Shown: piece after piece, positions 20,868-31,350 of the stretch
Layout of the letters: each line of letters opens with the position of its first letter
Numbering within the stretch: the first letter of the stretch is position 1
NCBI GenBank assembly: GCA_029891345.1
Contig: CM056994.1
Location: forward strand, 58,435,251 to 58,499,250
Length of the DNA stretch: 64,000 nucleotides
Source of the DNA: Dryococelus australis
Taxonomy: Eukaryota; Arthropoda; Insecta; Phasmatodea; Phasmatidae
Direction of reading: 5' to 3'
Translations under genes and position numbers: made by a program
Notes under the pieces: generated by a model
Told to the model about the DNA's origin: nothing
What the model saw: only the letters and a program-made list of their open reading frames with translations
The model's database searches: none

Positions 20868-21176
20868 CTCTTTGGAACACAGCGCACATAGCGGGGAAAT
20901 TTTTCCCTCTGCCAAACTCTCCCATAAGAAAACTCGCTTTGTTCCCAACGTGAGTAGAAGTAAGCTTACCCATTCTCTGATCGTCTGCGCAAGCGAGGCT
21001 CTGGGTATGACCGGGCTTCTGCCTGCTGCTGCAGTTTCCCTGTTGGCTGCAGGGCTACCGGCTGGCGGTTCCGCCATTTTGCTGGCCAGTGACGCCATTT
21101 TGTTGGCATGTGGTACTGGAGTTCGTGGAATAAGCGGCTATTTCACCTCTGTATTCTTATTCACTCTGTGCCTTAA
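20868..21176. mobile_element. Family L element
   Basis: Shares GGCGGTTCCGCCATTTTGCTGGCCAGTGACGCCATTTTG and GGAATAAGCGGCTATTTCACCTCTGTATTC with the other L copies, ending CACTCTGTG. The 102-codon and 81-codon ORFs here lie wholly within the repeat. Confidence 0.8.
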
Positions 21177-21181
21177 CTGAG

Positions 21182-21906
21182 TATAGGAAATTACACAAGT
21201 ACAACGAACCTCATTAGTGCGCACTCAGTGCAACAATATTTTGCATAGCAACTATTTCTTACTAGGCATTACCAACATACCTATTTATTCTCAGTTTTTA
21301 CTCATAAAAATAAAAGAATCATTATAATTAAAAAAACGGTAGTAACAAAAAATAAGACACTTTCATGCTAACAGAAGTATAAACCGTTTGTGGTACATGG
21401 CATATTTAAGAAACGTCCAAACACGTCATGCATAGGGTAATTTTTGTAAGGTTTGATTCAAAAAGCTTGGAGGAACCGCGTTATATAGTCCATTCACTGT
21501 TTCTTCGGCCCATTATACTCAAACCTTTGAAAAATCTCCCCATGTATGACGTGTTTAGTTATTTCCTAAATAGTCCATGTATCACAAGCGTTTTATACTT
21601 GTGTTCATAAAAGTTACTTTTTTTCTCTGTTATATTGAATTGTTATTAATATCTTATCTATAAATTACAATGCTTCATTGATAAATATTTCTAATTAAAA
21701 ACAGGGAGAAAATAGGTATGTTGATAACGTCTTGTGAGAAATATACAAAATATCATTACAACTGAGTGCGCACGATTGTGGTGCGTTGTCCCTCTTCTGC
21801 AATCTTCCAGGCTTAGTTAAGCCTAGTTTGCACGGGGCGGAATAATATCCTGGAAGCAGAACATTAGCAGGGCTTCATAAAAAACTGAAGTAACCGTGGA
21901 TGGACT
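21182..21906. mobile_element. Two family N elements head to head
   Basis: The unit at about 21484-21906 begins ATAGTCCATTCACTGTTTCTTCGG and ends GAAGTAACCGTGGATGGACTATA. A second, inverted and end-truncated unit occupies 21182-21490, joined through the shared ATATAGTCC terminus. The arms (for example CGTCATGCATAGGG..TTTTT and its partner) pair over about 300 bp, giving a large hairpin. Confidence 0.75.
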
Positions 21907-21914
21907 ATAGCAGA

Positions 21915-22176
21915 GATTCGCGCAGCCAGCAGGAGACGTAGTGCGCTTGCGCCAACGGGATCGTCGCGCCGCGGTTTCGCTTCTACGCGGTTACTCGTTC
22001 TGCGGCGGAGCTGCTGTGATGATGCGAGTTTCGCTGATGAGCGCGGCGTTCGTGACCTTGGCCCCTCGGCATCCCTCGTCCCGACGTGCAAGTGTGCCGC
22101 CGAGCGCGCAGAACCGACCCGAGTGTGCTTCGACAGAACGCGCTGTGCGCACTGCGCTATCACAAATACCCGCACC
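21915..22176. other. CpG-rich block, unassigned
   Basis: Markedly GC-rich with many CpG. ORFs overlap on both strands. No splice sites or domain that would decide. It could be a first exon or promoter, or part of an unknown repeat. Confidence 0.3.
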
Positions 22177-22177
22177 T

Positions 22178-22391
22178 ATAGGCTATTCGCGAGATAAAGT
22201 GAGCACTTTTGAAAGCTATCTCATATGAAATAATAGTCAATAAATATATTTTATTTTAGCCTTAAACATTTACTTCCGAGTGCGGTGGAATCTACACACT
22301 ATATCCATTACGCACATGGCAACATTTATTTAAAAAGGTGGTTAAATATAAAAAAAATGGCTGAAATAAAAAAGTAGCTAGCGCCTCAAAA

Positions 22392-22468
<77 letters not shown>

Positions 22469-22616
22469 TAATAAACACAGTTCACAGTTTGTATATTCTA
22501 CTGCACGCTGAAGTTAACGTCTAAGTCTAAAATAAAATAAATTTAATTATTGACTGTCATTCCAAGTGAGAAGACTTTAAAAAGTGTTCACTTTACAGCG
22601 AATAGCCTTTAATAGC
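22178..22616. mobile_element. Palindromic family A element with (TA)n core
   Basis: The left half is a nearly whole inverted short-form A copy (starts CTATAGGCTATTCGCGAGATAAAGTGAGCAC). The right half is a plus-oriented A tail from GTAATAAACACAG to TTCACTTTACAGCGAATAGCC. Both outer ends are therefore the same terminus, joined through the TA tract. Confidence 0.8.
22391..22466. repeat. (TA)n microsatellite
   Basis: About 37 TA units at the junction of two oppositely oriented family A halves. Confidence 0.97.
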
Positions 22617-22890
22617 CTTGCATGTTGCACAGGGAGGTCATGTTTGACCTGTGCTGTACAGTGCGAGGGTCAGTACCCGACTGTCTTCCCTGTGAGAAAC
22701 TGATTCGTCAACTGTGCCACTGCCGTGTGGTATGACTGGTTCACGTCCCTGATCCCCGAACACGAAGCCTACAGATTACTGATTGTTATAACAAAACAAG
22801 ACCTTAGCCAACTAAGTACAGCACGCATTGAAATATTTCTTAATTGCGACACCACAAACCATGAATTAGCGTGGGGATGAAAGGGTAGAT
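22617..22890. mobile_element. Family F fragment and flank
   Basis: The part from about 22800 (AAGTACAGCACGCATTGAAATATTTCTTAATTGCGACACC) matches the F end also seen at 11870 and 29620. The preceding CATGTTGCACAGGGAGGTCATGTTTGAC recurs near 25797. Confidence 0.45.
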
Positions 22891-23254
22891 CAAGAAAGTG
22901 AAGGCAAAATTGATTCAGATTCATCCCTACAAGAACACCTCCCATTTTCAAATCCTATGCACATGCCTATAGAGTACTTTATTTCAAATTATGTTCTCTG
23001 CAAAAATGTGAAACATGTTACAATAACTCACTTTAAAGTATTCTTTATTCACTGTTTTCATTTTATTAAATCTTTCCACCTCTGCATACAAGAATGATGT
23101 CCCAAACAACTTTCTCACTATAAAAAAAAAGGCTTTCTCCTCAGATAGAAAATAATATAACAAATCTAAATTTCGCGCGATTTTATCTGCGCATCAGTTA
23201 TACATCCTAGAAAGACAGCGTAATTTTGGCTGCATAAATTATAACAGGTTACAG
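22891..23254. other. AT-rich, no recognisable gene
   Basis: No supported features. Confidence 0.4.
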
Positions 23255-23760
23255 GGTAGGGAAGTATCCATATACAGATGCGAAATGGTGTGGCGGTTCG
23301 TTTGACCCTAAAAGACCTCGTTCGCTCGTTGACGGTGCGAAGCTATGGGAACGGGCCTTGTGTCTGATTGGCTATTGAACGTCAATGAATATTCCTTATT
23401 GGTCGGGCTGTCGTCTCCAGGAGCTGATTGGTGAATGACGTTTCTACATATAGATATGCAGCACCACTCAAATGTAAACTGCATTTAAATAATCAGTCAC
23501 TTCTGCAAGAAACTGTTCAAGTTACTATCAAAAATGTAATTTCGACTCCTCTGCAAGCACTTTCGTCACCTTCGCTTTTAACACAAAAGCGAACAACTGA
23601 TGTGATTGTACAGACATATGGATGTAACCTATAGCACTAGTCAAGTGTAAACTGCATTTCGATAATCAGTCAGAAATGACCGGTTTAGGCCATTTTTACT
23701 GGCGTGTGTGTGGAGTTCGTAGTTCACGGGATCATTTCACCTAGGTATTCTTAAAACGTT
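23255..23760. mobile_element. Family L element with ~200-bp insertion
   Basis: L motifs GGGAACGGGCCTTGTGTCTGATTGGCTA (about 23348) and the L right end (GGAGTTCGTAGTTCACGGGATCATTTCACC, about 23710) flank a non-L segment. That segment is bounded by two direct copies of CTCAA(A/G)TGTAAACTGCATTT (23467 and 23641). Confidence 0.6.
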
Positions 23761-23813
23761 TCCTGATCGTGCCACGCGTGCATTCGGCTTTCACTGCATT
23801 TCTTAACGTTTGT

Positions 23814-24065
23814 TGTTGTTGAGAGATTTGGGCGGCTCTTAACAACGAGGTCTTGAGAGCCGACGGCGGTGAAATGAGGTGAGAATGGAGCAGCGCCGGA
23901 ATGCAAGGGTGGGAGAAACGGGAGATCCTCGAGGAAACCCGCCAATCAGCGACATCGTCCGGCACCATTCCCACTTGCGAAAATCTGGGGTGACCCGGCC
24001 AGGGATTGAACCCGGTTCGCCTTGGTGGGAGGCGAGCAGGCTAACCCCTCAGACACCGCGGCCCC
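23814..24065 (-). mobile_element. tRNA-derived SINE, family 1, with 11-bp TSD
   Basis: Read on the minus strand: GGGGCCGCGGTGTCTGAGGGGTTAGCCTG (A box), GAACCGGGTTCAATCCC (B box), then the body with GGGTTTCCTCGAGGATCTCCC and CTCAAGACCTCGTTGTTAAGAGCC, and an (AAC)n tail. TTAACGTTTGT at 23803-23813 is repeated at 24068-24078. This is the mark of LINE-driven insertion. Confidence 0.9.
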
Positions 24066-24078
24066 TTTTAACGTTTGT

Positions 24079-24778
24079 AAATTAGTTTGAAAGTGTCACA
24101 AAAACTGCAAAAATAATTGGGATGAAATTGGTTGGCAACAACAGGAACTTTACCCTGTAAAATCACGTTGTAGTAGTAGGTATCCTTACGTTACCTGGTT
24201 GATATATTTCAGAAGCAGTAAACCATTCAACCTAGTATTTTTTCCAGAAACACCAACTGTAGTAAACATTTGCCAGCAAATATTAATATTTTTCTAGCAT
24301 CTTACATTAAGAAATTTAAAGAACTCACTGAACTACCACGGTTTTAAACTCACAGTCATCGAATTTGAACTACATGAAAGGCACTAAGCAAGTCAGCTTA
24401 AATTTCACAGATAGGGAAAATAGTTAACCTTTAACTTCCCCTTTTTTTTTAAATCAAAATTATAGTTTTCAGGTGATTTTTTCGTGCCTGAGGAACCTGC
24501 ACGTTTATTATATATCTGTCCTTTTTGCCTATTTTATTTAGATAAGGTTACACGAACGTCGGCCTGTCAATGAAAGACAGTGTGTCGGTGCCGACTTTCG
24601 CCATACATTGAATCACACCAAAAACATTAGACTTATAATAACATTTTAAATACATACTAATGAAAATGCAAATATGCACGTTATTCCCGGCTTCAGTTAG
24701 TGTTAACATGGATGAGAGGAGGCCGGCGCAAATTAGGTACGATTGCAGTACCCGAGAGAGATAGTGCTATCATTCAGA
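24079..24778. other. AT-rich, no recognisable gene
   Basis: No TIR pair or ORF of note. Confidence 0.4.
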
Positions 24779-25067
24779 CACAGAATAGATAAGCATACGG
24801 TGGTGAAACAGCCGCTTGTACCTTGAACTCCGGCAGCACATGCCAGCAAAATTGCGTCACTTGTCAGCAGAACGTCGGAACGGCGTTCGCCAATCAGAGA
24901 ACATGATAACGACTTTCTATGCGGCAGCCAAGCCGATAGGAAACGCAGCGCTGATCAGGTATAAAACCCGTTCCGGGAGCCTCGCGTTAGCCAATCAGAG
25001 AACGGGTACGCCCACATCAAACGAACCGCCCTGGCATTTCGGCTCTGTGAACTTATTTACTCTGTGG
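24779..25067. mobile_element. Family L element
   Basis: Reverse orientation: GGCGTTCGCCAATCAGAGAACATGATAACG, GTTCCGGGAGCCTCGCGTTAGCCAATCAGAGAACGGGTACGCCC and the end TTTCGGCTCTGTGAACTTATTTACTCTGTGG. The 139-codon ORF at 24816-25235 starts in the element and is chance. Confidence 0.8.
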
Positions 25068-25845
25068 CCCGGTGGTTCGTTCTCTCCTTATTCCCTCCTT
25101 CCCATCAAATTACCTTTCAGACTACATGTCGCCTATTACAGCATTTGCAATCTCTCGTCCGACTGCAAGAATACAATTCCAGCCAGGGATGACGTGAAGG
25201 ATGGAGAACAGAGTATGCAGGCAAGGCAGATGTGACGTGTAGCTGCAACGAGCATGTGTGGTTGGCTACTCGCACCTTACGGCGACTGCCAGAAGGTGCG
25301 GAAAATGACCAATCGTAGTAGGTGCAGAAACTTCAACAGACCACATGTCACAAAATGAAGACGCTCGAAATACCAGCCACTTGTGTACAATGTGTAACAT
25401 GTCCTCGGTCATGGACGCTGGGAATGTACGGGTTAGAGCTCGTGCCACGCGACGTCACCGAACGAAGCGTTTGCAGGCTACTCCAGTGCTCTCAGAGATG
25501 TTGCGCAAGTTTGGCCACCACTGTAATGACGTAAGCTGAATAGTGATGCGCGAGATGACGTAAGCTGAACAGCGATGCGCCCGGCCGAGGCGACGGAACA
25601 ACTTTCAAAACGCGTTGGCGTCTATTCTGAAGTCAACGAAAATAAGCCATCTGGCTGTCATACTTTTTTGCGTGACTTTTATACTAGCTCGTCTGACGAC
25701 CGGCGTGTTCATCTGTAGCCTTTGATTGGTGAATGAGCTTGCGCCATGGAACCACCGAGTACTTAACCCTCTCAATCTCATAGTAGATAATTGTCTACAT
25801 GCTGCACAGGAAGGTAATGTTTGACAGGTACCAGCAGTTTTCTTC
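25068..25845. other. Mostly unassigned region with a short tandem repeat
   Basis: ATGACGTAAGCTGAA(T/C)AG(T/C)GATGCGC occurs twice in tandem at 25526-25580. Each unit has TGACGTAA, which resembles a CREB/ATF site. ORFs here (25266-25448 minus, 25322-25539 plus) overlap on opposite strands and are not supported. Confidence 0.4.
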
Positions 25846-26042
25846 TGCTATGTGGCAAGACATTTTCTTACTTGACCGGCAAATCAGAATTAGGTTACTC
25901 CGCTACTGTACGTCTGTGATTCGCGGGCAGGCACTTAAGACGTGTAACACCTAGATCGTCCAATAAAGAAAGTGGATTTCAGCTAAAGTGCCATGAAATA
26001 CAACTCGTCGTGAAACCTTTTCGCGAAAATCGGGTGGCCCTA
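25846..26042. mobile_element. Family B 3' fragment
   Basis: Ends CCTTTTCGCGAAAATCGGGTGGCCCTA; the left end is missing. The internal CGTCTGTGATTCGCGGGCAGGCACTTAAGACGTGTAACACC is typical of B. Confidence 0.75.
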
Positions 26043-26152
26043 CTTTTTTACCGTGTGGCGAAACTTCACTTCTAAAATGTTACCGCATTTCCTTGCACAG
26101 GAATCTCATTTTTTTTTTTAAATATTTGTGTGTGATATACGATACCGATACG

Positions 26153-26436
26153 TAGGGGCACCTGTTTTTTCGCGAAAAGTTTTGTTCCAAATCACTTTAG
26201 TTCAAAACCACTATCCCAATTGGGTCATTTCGATTGTTAACGCGTATTATCTGTCTGCCCGCGAATCACGGTCGGTCAATATCGGAGAACTTTAATTCTG
26301 ATTGGCTTATTCAAGTAACAGACTGTCTTCACTCAAAAACCAGCGCCCAATCGACAAACGAAGACTGCAAGTGTGCACATAGGTTATTGAAGTCTAGCCT
26401 CCAAGTAAATCATTTCTCGAAAAACAGGCGACCGTA
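26153..26436. mobile_element. Family B hAT-like MITE, perfect 8-bp TSD
   Basis: TAGGGGCACCTGTTTTTTCGCGAAAAG at the left and TTTCTCGAAAAACAGGCGACCGTA at the right. CCGATACG at 26145-26152 is repeated exactly at 26437-26444, giving a 284-bp element. Confidence 0.93.
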
Positions 26437-26479
26437 CCGATACGGTAATTCAAATTAATTCTTGTTTTACTGGGGATAA

Positions 26480-26711
26480 GGGGTCACGGTGGCGTATTGG
26501 TCAGACTACTCGTTTCTCACAAACGCGAACCGGATTCTATTCCCGGCCGGATTTTCGCACGCATGAATAGTGCCGGACGATGCCGCTTAGTCCGGCGGGC
26601 TTTCTCGGGGATCTTCCATTTCCCCTGCAATTGCATTCCGGCGCAGCTCTATACTCACCTCGCGTCACGCTCGTTGGCTGACAGACCGCTGCGTGTACAT
26701 GGAAGTGACGT
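26480..26711 (+). mobile_element. tRNA-derived SINE, family 1
   Basis: GGGGTCACGGTGGCGTATTGGTCAGACTACTCG, then GCCGGACGATGCCGCTTAGTCCGGCGGGCTTTCTCGGGGATC and CATTCCGGCGCAGCTC. The B box is decayed (GGATTCTATTCC). The 3' part is missing. Confidence 0.8.
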
Positions 26712-27783
26712 AAAAAATAAGTAGTACGCTCGTCTGTTTGCCAGCTGGTTTCGCAAACGTTTCGACCGCTGTTTCGTGATGCAGCATCTAGTTCACTTTC
26801 ACGCAAACAGCCAGGTAAACGGAGCTCGAGGAAAGAATGGGAGGGGATGAATGGTGAAAGTGGAGGGGGGAGGGATCTGGAGAACTTTCCTTCCGTGTAG
26901 CGTTGCGTCTTGTAGAACGCGCCGTGGGAAGGAAGGACTGGCGGCAAGGCGAAGACAATGGGTGTGAATGCAGAGCGTCGTTACCGCAGCAACCCTAGTT
27001 GATCTCAAGGGCACGGCGCGGGCTAGCGGAAGTTCAACTAGCCCGCGCTGACGGCGTTTTAACACTTTGTAGTCTATGTTCGAGCGTAGCTCGAGCAAAG
27101 CTAATTTGAAATTTTCTTTGTTTTTCAGAACAAAACTCGCATGGATGTGCAGTCTTTGCTCGGCTAGTGTTCAACATGGCCGCACAAGAACACCACAGCG
27201 CAGTAACAATGATGTTGCCAACCTCAAAGGGACATAATTGATTGGAAATTCTTTTATACGATAAAGGACATTTGAGTGTGTTAATATCAGCTCTGTTCTC
27301 CATTGGTTAATGACCGGCGAATAATGAACGCTGTAAAGTGGATAGTGTCCCGTGTGGTATGGACCATTAGGACGATGGTGAGTTCTAATACATACACCAA
27401 CAGAACCGGTGTTCTTGCAGTAGTGGATATAGGTGACTCACTTCTAATTTGTCTTAAGTGCCAGTACATGTGTGCAGACATCAATATGTTAATTCACGGG
27501 CGCCGTCATTAACGCGAGGCGATGACTCCTCCAGGACTGTTGTCAATGGACAGCCCGTGTCCCCTAGGCCGTGGAGCAGAAACAGTGTTCTCTCGCTCGA
27601 TTTCTCACAGGGATAAAACGTCCAGGAGCAGTTGCACGTTTTCTAGAGTCTGATAACCCACCCATTAACTAAAATATTTCTTGCCAAAACATTTTTTGTC
27701 TGTAACTCAACTTGTTCTCTTAATTAAAGGGACGGGTGGGTAACCCTTTTCACATCGCATTTAATTTTCACGTGGGTTGTTGA
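26712..27783. other. No recognisable gene or repeat family
   Basis: A GC-richer section at about 26780-27030. Overlapping opposite-strand ORFs (27287-27484 and 27303-27512) are mirror readings of the same sequence and neither has a recognisable domain. Confidence 0.4.
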
Positions 27784-28075
27784 TAGGGACAGGTGTTTTT
27801 CGTGAAAATATGCATTGCTTTGCTAGACTTTAATATCTCTACCTCCACAACCACAACTTCCTTTGGTTATTGGCCGCGCGTCATATGAGAAGGCATGTTC
27901 ATGTTTGACTGGGCCAATCGTAATAAAGTACTCCAACGCTGGACGTCAATGATTCGCGGACACGCATTTGAGGCACGTGACATAAAAAATAATCCAACCA
28001 CGAAAGTGGATTTGAACAAAAGTGTTATGAAGTACAACTGGTATTGAAATATTTCCGCGGTTTTATTCCGTACGG
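27784..28075. mobile_element. Family B MITE, right end decayed
   Basis: TAGGGACAGGTGTTTTTCGTGAAAATATGC at the left; body with GGCCGCGCGTCATATGAGAAGGCATGTTC and TTCGCGGACACGCATTTGAGGCACGTGACA; the right end is blurred after TGAAATATTTCCGCGG. Closest to 32208. Confidence 0.7.
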
Positions 28076-28444
28076 CTGAGTCGAACAGGAGAACGAGTTT
28101 CGACTCTTAAAACCCATATGCCACGATGGAAGATTGGCATGTAAGATTGCATGGCCGCTTGTGTGGATGGTCCTGAAGACGATGTGGCTTTCTGCTGGCC
28201 GTTTTATTGGACGTTTCCGTAATTGATCACGCAGTTTTCGGTGGAACGTTTCCTGCAAGGTTGAACTCGTCACTCAGGAGAGGCTGGCATATTGTCGTAT
28301 TGAGAATAGTTGTAATTATGTTTATTCTGTTTTCAGAAACCGCGACAAGGTCAGTTGTACAAGAATAAATAGCAAATAAAACACCACGAAAATGCCTACT
28401 GATGTTAAAACAGCCTTGTGTAAGAATTACAGTAAACATTCATG
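28076..28444. other. Unassigned region
   Basis: Two overlapping minus ORFs (28025-28273, 28227-28439) of 82 and 70 codons. No domain recognised. Confidence 0.35.
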
Positions 28445-28452
28445 TTTACTAA

Positions 28453-28693
28453 TAGAGACCTGAAGAATTCGCGGATTCATTTTGGGACAAGCTATAATTC
28501 TAAACACGTGTGTTTATATAACTTTAGCCATTGGTCACATGGCGTTTGACGCCTCCTGGAGAACGGTGGCCCAATCGTCGCATTCCACTGTGACAGCAGA
28601 CAAGCAATGAACAGTTGACATGGGCACATCTGTACCTATGACTGTAGAGTCTAGCCTGCAGGTCATTGAAATCGCGAATTTTTCAGGTCTCTA
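28453..28693. mobile_element. Family D hAT-like MITE
   Basis: TAGAGACCTGAAGAATTCGCGG and CGCGAATTTTTCAGGTCTCTA. TTTACTAA (28445-28452) and TTTATTAA (28694-28701) match at 7 of 8. Confidence 0.9.
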
Positions 28694-28701
28694 TTTATTA
28701 A

Positions 28702-29353
28702 ATATATTACAAAAAATTTAATTATCACAACAAAACGCTTGGACCCTGTGCATAAACGGATAATGCCGAATTCGTGATTGAAGACTGTTCCCGAACCATA
28801 TCAGAATAAGTAAAATCATAAGAAATTCACTCCCCTTTACTTGTGCAACAGCAAGTATCGTGTGGCAGGTTATTCCATAGAAACCTCCATACCTTCTTGC
28901 ATCGAGGCACGGGTAGCAGCTATCGTAGAAGCTTCCGCCCAATTTCGTATGGAAAATTTGGTCGTGATTCACAGGATTAACAGCAACCAGTGAACGAATT
29001 AACTCTGCTCGGATGATTGGACGCCCGCTTTCCTCGTACGTCTTTACTGCCTGCCCACGAATCATGGACGTTCATGACTGGAGCAACCAGTAATTTTGAA
29101 CGACCCAGTTAAATTGCGAAAGCTCTCCTCGCTCGGGCAAGGAGTCGACAGCGAAGGGGAACTTCCTGAGCGTAAACCGAATGTTGCAGTTCCAGCTTAT
29201 ACTCACTGTTTCGCATGCGTGCGTGTTTTTGAGTGGGTGTGTGTGTGTTTATATTAATCTGTAAATATGTGTATTTTCATAGTGTGTAGGTATAGTTTCA
29301 TAGCGAATTGTGTATTTCCAAAACCATATGGTACAGGAAAAAAATTAACTGCC
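28702..29353. other. Unassigned region with a 115-codon minus ORF
   Basis: The ORF at 28718-29065 (minus) has no recognised domain and no supporting splice sites. A (GT)n-like run lies near 29225-29250. Confidence 0.35.
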
Positions 29354-29882
29354 TCTGAAAATAGTAGGAGCGTGGGGGTTCTAGATCACTTTTAGTTAAC
29401 CCATTCAGACCCAGTATGCACATTTGTGTACATTACACAGGTGTAAGTAATTTTTGGTCTTTCCTGTACACTGTGAAACTCAATGACCAATAATCTTACA
29501 TGTCGGTAAATTATTCGCAAACCGCCATACTATATTAGGTCACAATTAGGTCATGTAACTGTAGTCGAACCTGTTTGCCTACAGCTCATTCGCTGTGGCA
29601 ACGGGGGAAGTGTTTTGTCGACTTTAGTACAGCACGCATCATCAAATTATTTGTTTGCAACACCTGAAACCGCGAATTAAAGTGGGTCTGAAATGACTAA
29701 TTGGATTAACGATTAACTTAATGGGGTAATTAATCCATATAATTAATCCGATAAAATTATCGGATTAAGGCATGAGCTTAATCCGGTGAAATTAATAGGA
29801 TAAAATTAATTTGATTCATAAATTTATTTTTAAAAAGTGATCTAGAACCCCCATGCCCCTACTGCTTCTGACTGTAATGAAT
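29354..29882. mobile_element. Family G TIR element, split by F
   Basis: AGTAGGAGCGTGGGGGTTCTAGATCACTTTT at 29363 is mirrored by AAAAGTGATCTAGAACCCCCATGCCCCTACT ending at 29873. The TIR may extend a little beyond. The remaining interior is made of TTAATCC/GGATTAA motifs. Superfamily unknown. Confidence 0.7.
29396..29700. mobile_element. Family F piggyBac-like MITE inside G
   Basis: TTAACCCATTCAGACCCAGTATGCACATTTGTGTACATTACAC at the left, and AAAGTGGGTCTGAAATGACTAA at the right where TTAA has decayed. Opposite in orientation to the copies at 13890 and 15520. Confidence 0.8.
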
Positions 29883-30011
29883 TTTACAAATTGGTAGCGA
29901 TGCAATCATGATATTATTTCGTGTACGTTGAATTAGTGTCGGATGTGCTTCTCGCAAACGAACGAGTTGCCCGCTTGGCATTATCGGCATTAGCCATTAA
30001 TAAACGAGAAG

Positions 30012-30251
30012 TATAGGCAATTCACGGTAAAGTGAGCACTTTCTAAAGCCCTTTCGTTAAGAATAATAGTCAATGAGTATGTTTTATTTTAGCCTTAGGC
30101 ATTAACTTCCGAGTGGGGTGGAATATACACACTGTGTTTATTACTTACATGGCAATATTTATTTAAAAAGTTGCTTAAAGGATAAGACATGGCTGAAAGG
30201 AAAAATTAACTAGGGTCTCAAAAGTGCTCACTTTACCGTGAACGGCCTATA
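30012..30251 (-). mobile_element. Family A short-form MITE
   Basis: TATAGGCAATTCACGGTAAAGTGAGCAC to GTGCTCACTTTACCGTGAACGGCCTATA, internal short-form markers inverted. Confidence 0.88.
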
Positions 30252-30342
30252 GAGAAACTTCCGCAGAGCATAATACGAGGAAGGCGCTGAGAACACTGGG
30301 CACATATTCCTTGTTATACACAGTACTGTCCGTAAGTATCCT

Positions 30343-30560
30343 AGTGGCGTGGTGGTGCAGTGGTTAGACTACTCGCCTGCCACCTAGACGATCCGGGCTC
30401 GATTCCCAGCGAGGACGCTCCAGGATTTTCACATGTGAGAATCGTGGCGATGCCGCTGGTCGGCGAGCCTTCTCGGGGATCTCCCGCTTACCCCGCCCCT
30501 GCACTCCGGCGCCGCTCCGCTCTCGCCACAATCACCCTCCCTTACGTCCAACACGCTCTC
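30343..30560 (+). mobile_element. tRNA-derived SINE, family 1
   Basis: AGTGGCGTGGTGGTGCAGTGGTTAGACTACTCGCC is the A-box region and GGGCTCGATTCCC the B box. The body has ATGCCGCTGGTCGGCGAGCCTTCTCGGGGATCTCCCG and CACTCCGGCGCCGCTC. The overlapping 84-codon ORF is chance. Confidence 0.85.
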
Positions 30561-31096
30561 GACCGTACACAAGGAATGAAGGGGTTGGCGTTATATTGCA
30601 ACAATAACGTTTAAAATTATGAGAGGCAAATTTATTACAATTTTTTTGTTCTTTTATTTACGAATGAGTAAGAATGGAAAAGTATTTCAGTCACACTCTC
30701 ACCCGGTGACTCGTTACTGGCTCGATTGCGTTTGGCACTTACCTACGTCTGCGACGACGTTCTGCAATTTTTTTTTTTTTTTGGGCGCGTGCCGCTTGAG
30801 TTATGGGTACCACTGACGGCCTCGCCTTTGTGTTTATGTGAACGAAGTACTTACATCATCTCATCCTGAGAGACGGAGGTAAACAACGAAAATATTTTGT
30901 GCCAGAAATATTTCCCAAAGCAGTGCAGCGTCTTGATTCTTTTATAATCGGCTGATGCCTATGCAGATAAGAATCATTAACTTTCAGTACCCAAAAACCA
31001 GAATTATCGCTAACCCGAACACAACTCACAAACACGATGTTCTAGGGATAAGCAACCATTCAACGTCATCTGGAATAAATCACTATCTTTAATGGT
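30561..31096. other. Unassigned
   Basis: Contains a T homopolymer near 30769-30782; no gene supported. Confidence 0.4.
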
Positions 31097-31350
31097 TTGA
31101 GGAAGACGTGAGTGAGATTTGGGCGCTTCTTGACAGCGAGGTCTTGAGAGTCGATGGGGGTGATTGAGGTGAATATGGAGCAGTGTCGGAATGAAGGGGC
31201 GGGAGAAACGGGAGATCCCCGAGAAAACCCGCCGACCAGTGGCATCGTTCGACACGATTCCCACTTGTGAAAATCCGGAGTGAACCGGCCGGGGATTGAA
31301 CCCGATTCACAGTGGTGGGAGGCGAGCAGGCTAAACGCTTAGCCACTTTT
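31097..31350 (-). mobile_element. tRNA-derived SINE, family 1
   Basis: Minus-strand head with TAGCCTGCTCGCCTCCCACC and GGGTTCAATCCCCGGCCGG-like sequence; body GCGGGTTTTCTCGGGGATCTCCCG and TCTCAAGACCTCGCTGTCAAGAAGC. Closest to the copy at 23814. Confidence 0.87.

Noticed and set aside
23440-23690. Solo LTR flanked by direct repeats
   Set aside because: The direct repeats are only ~35 bp, with no TG...CA ends or primer-binding site.
24816-25235. 139-codon ORF as a gene
   Set aside because: More than half lies in a family L repeat and the same frame is broken in other copies.
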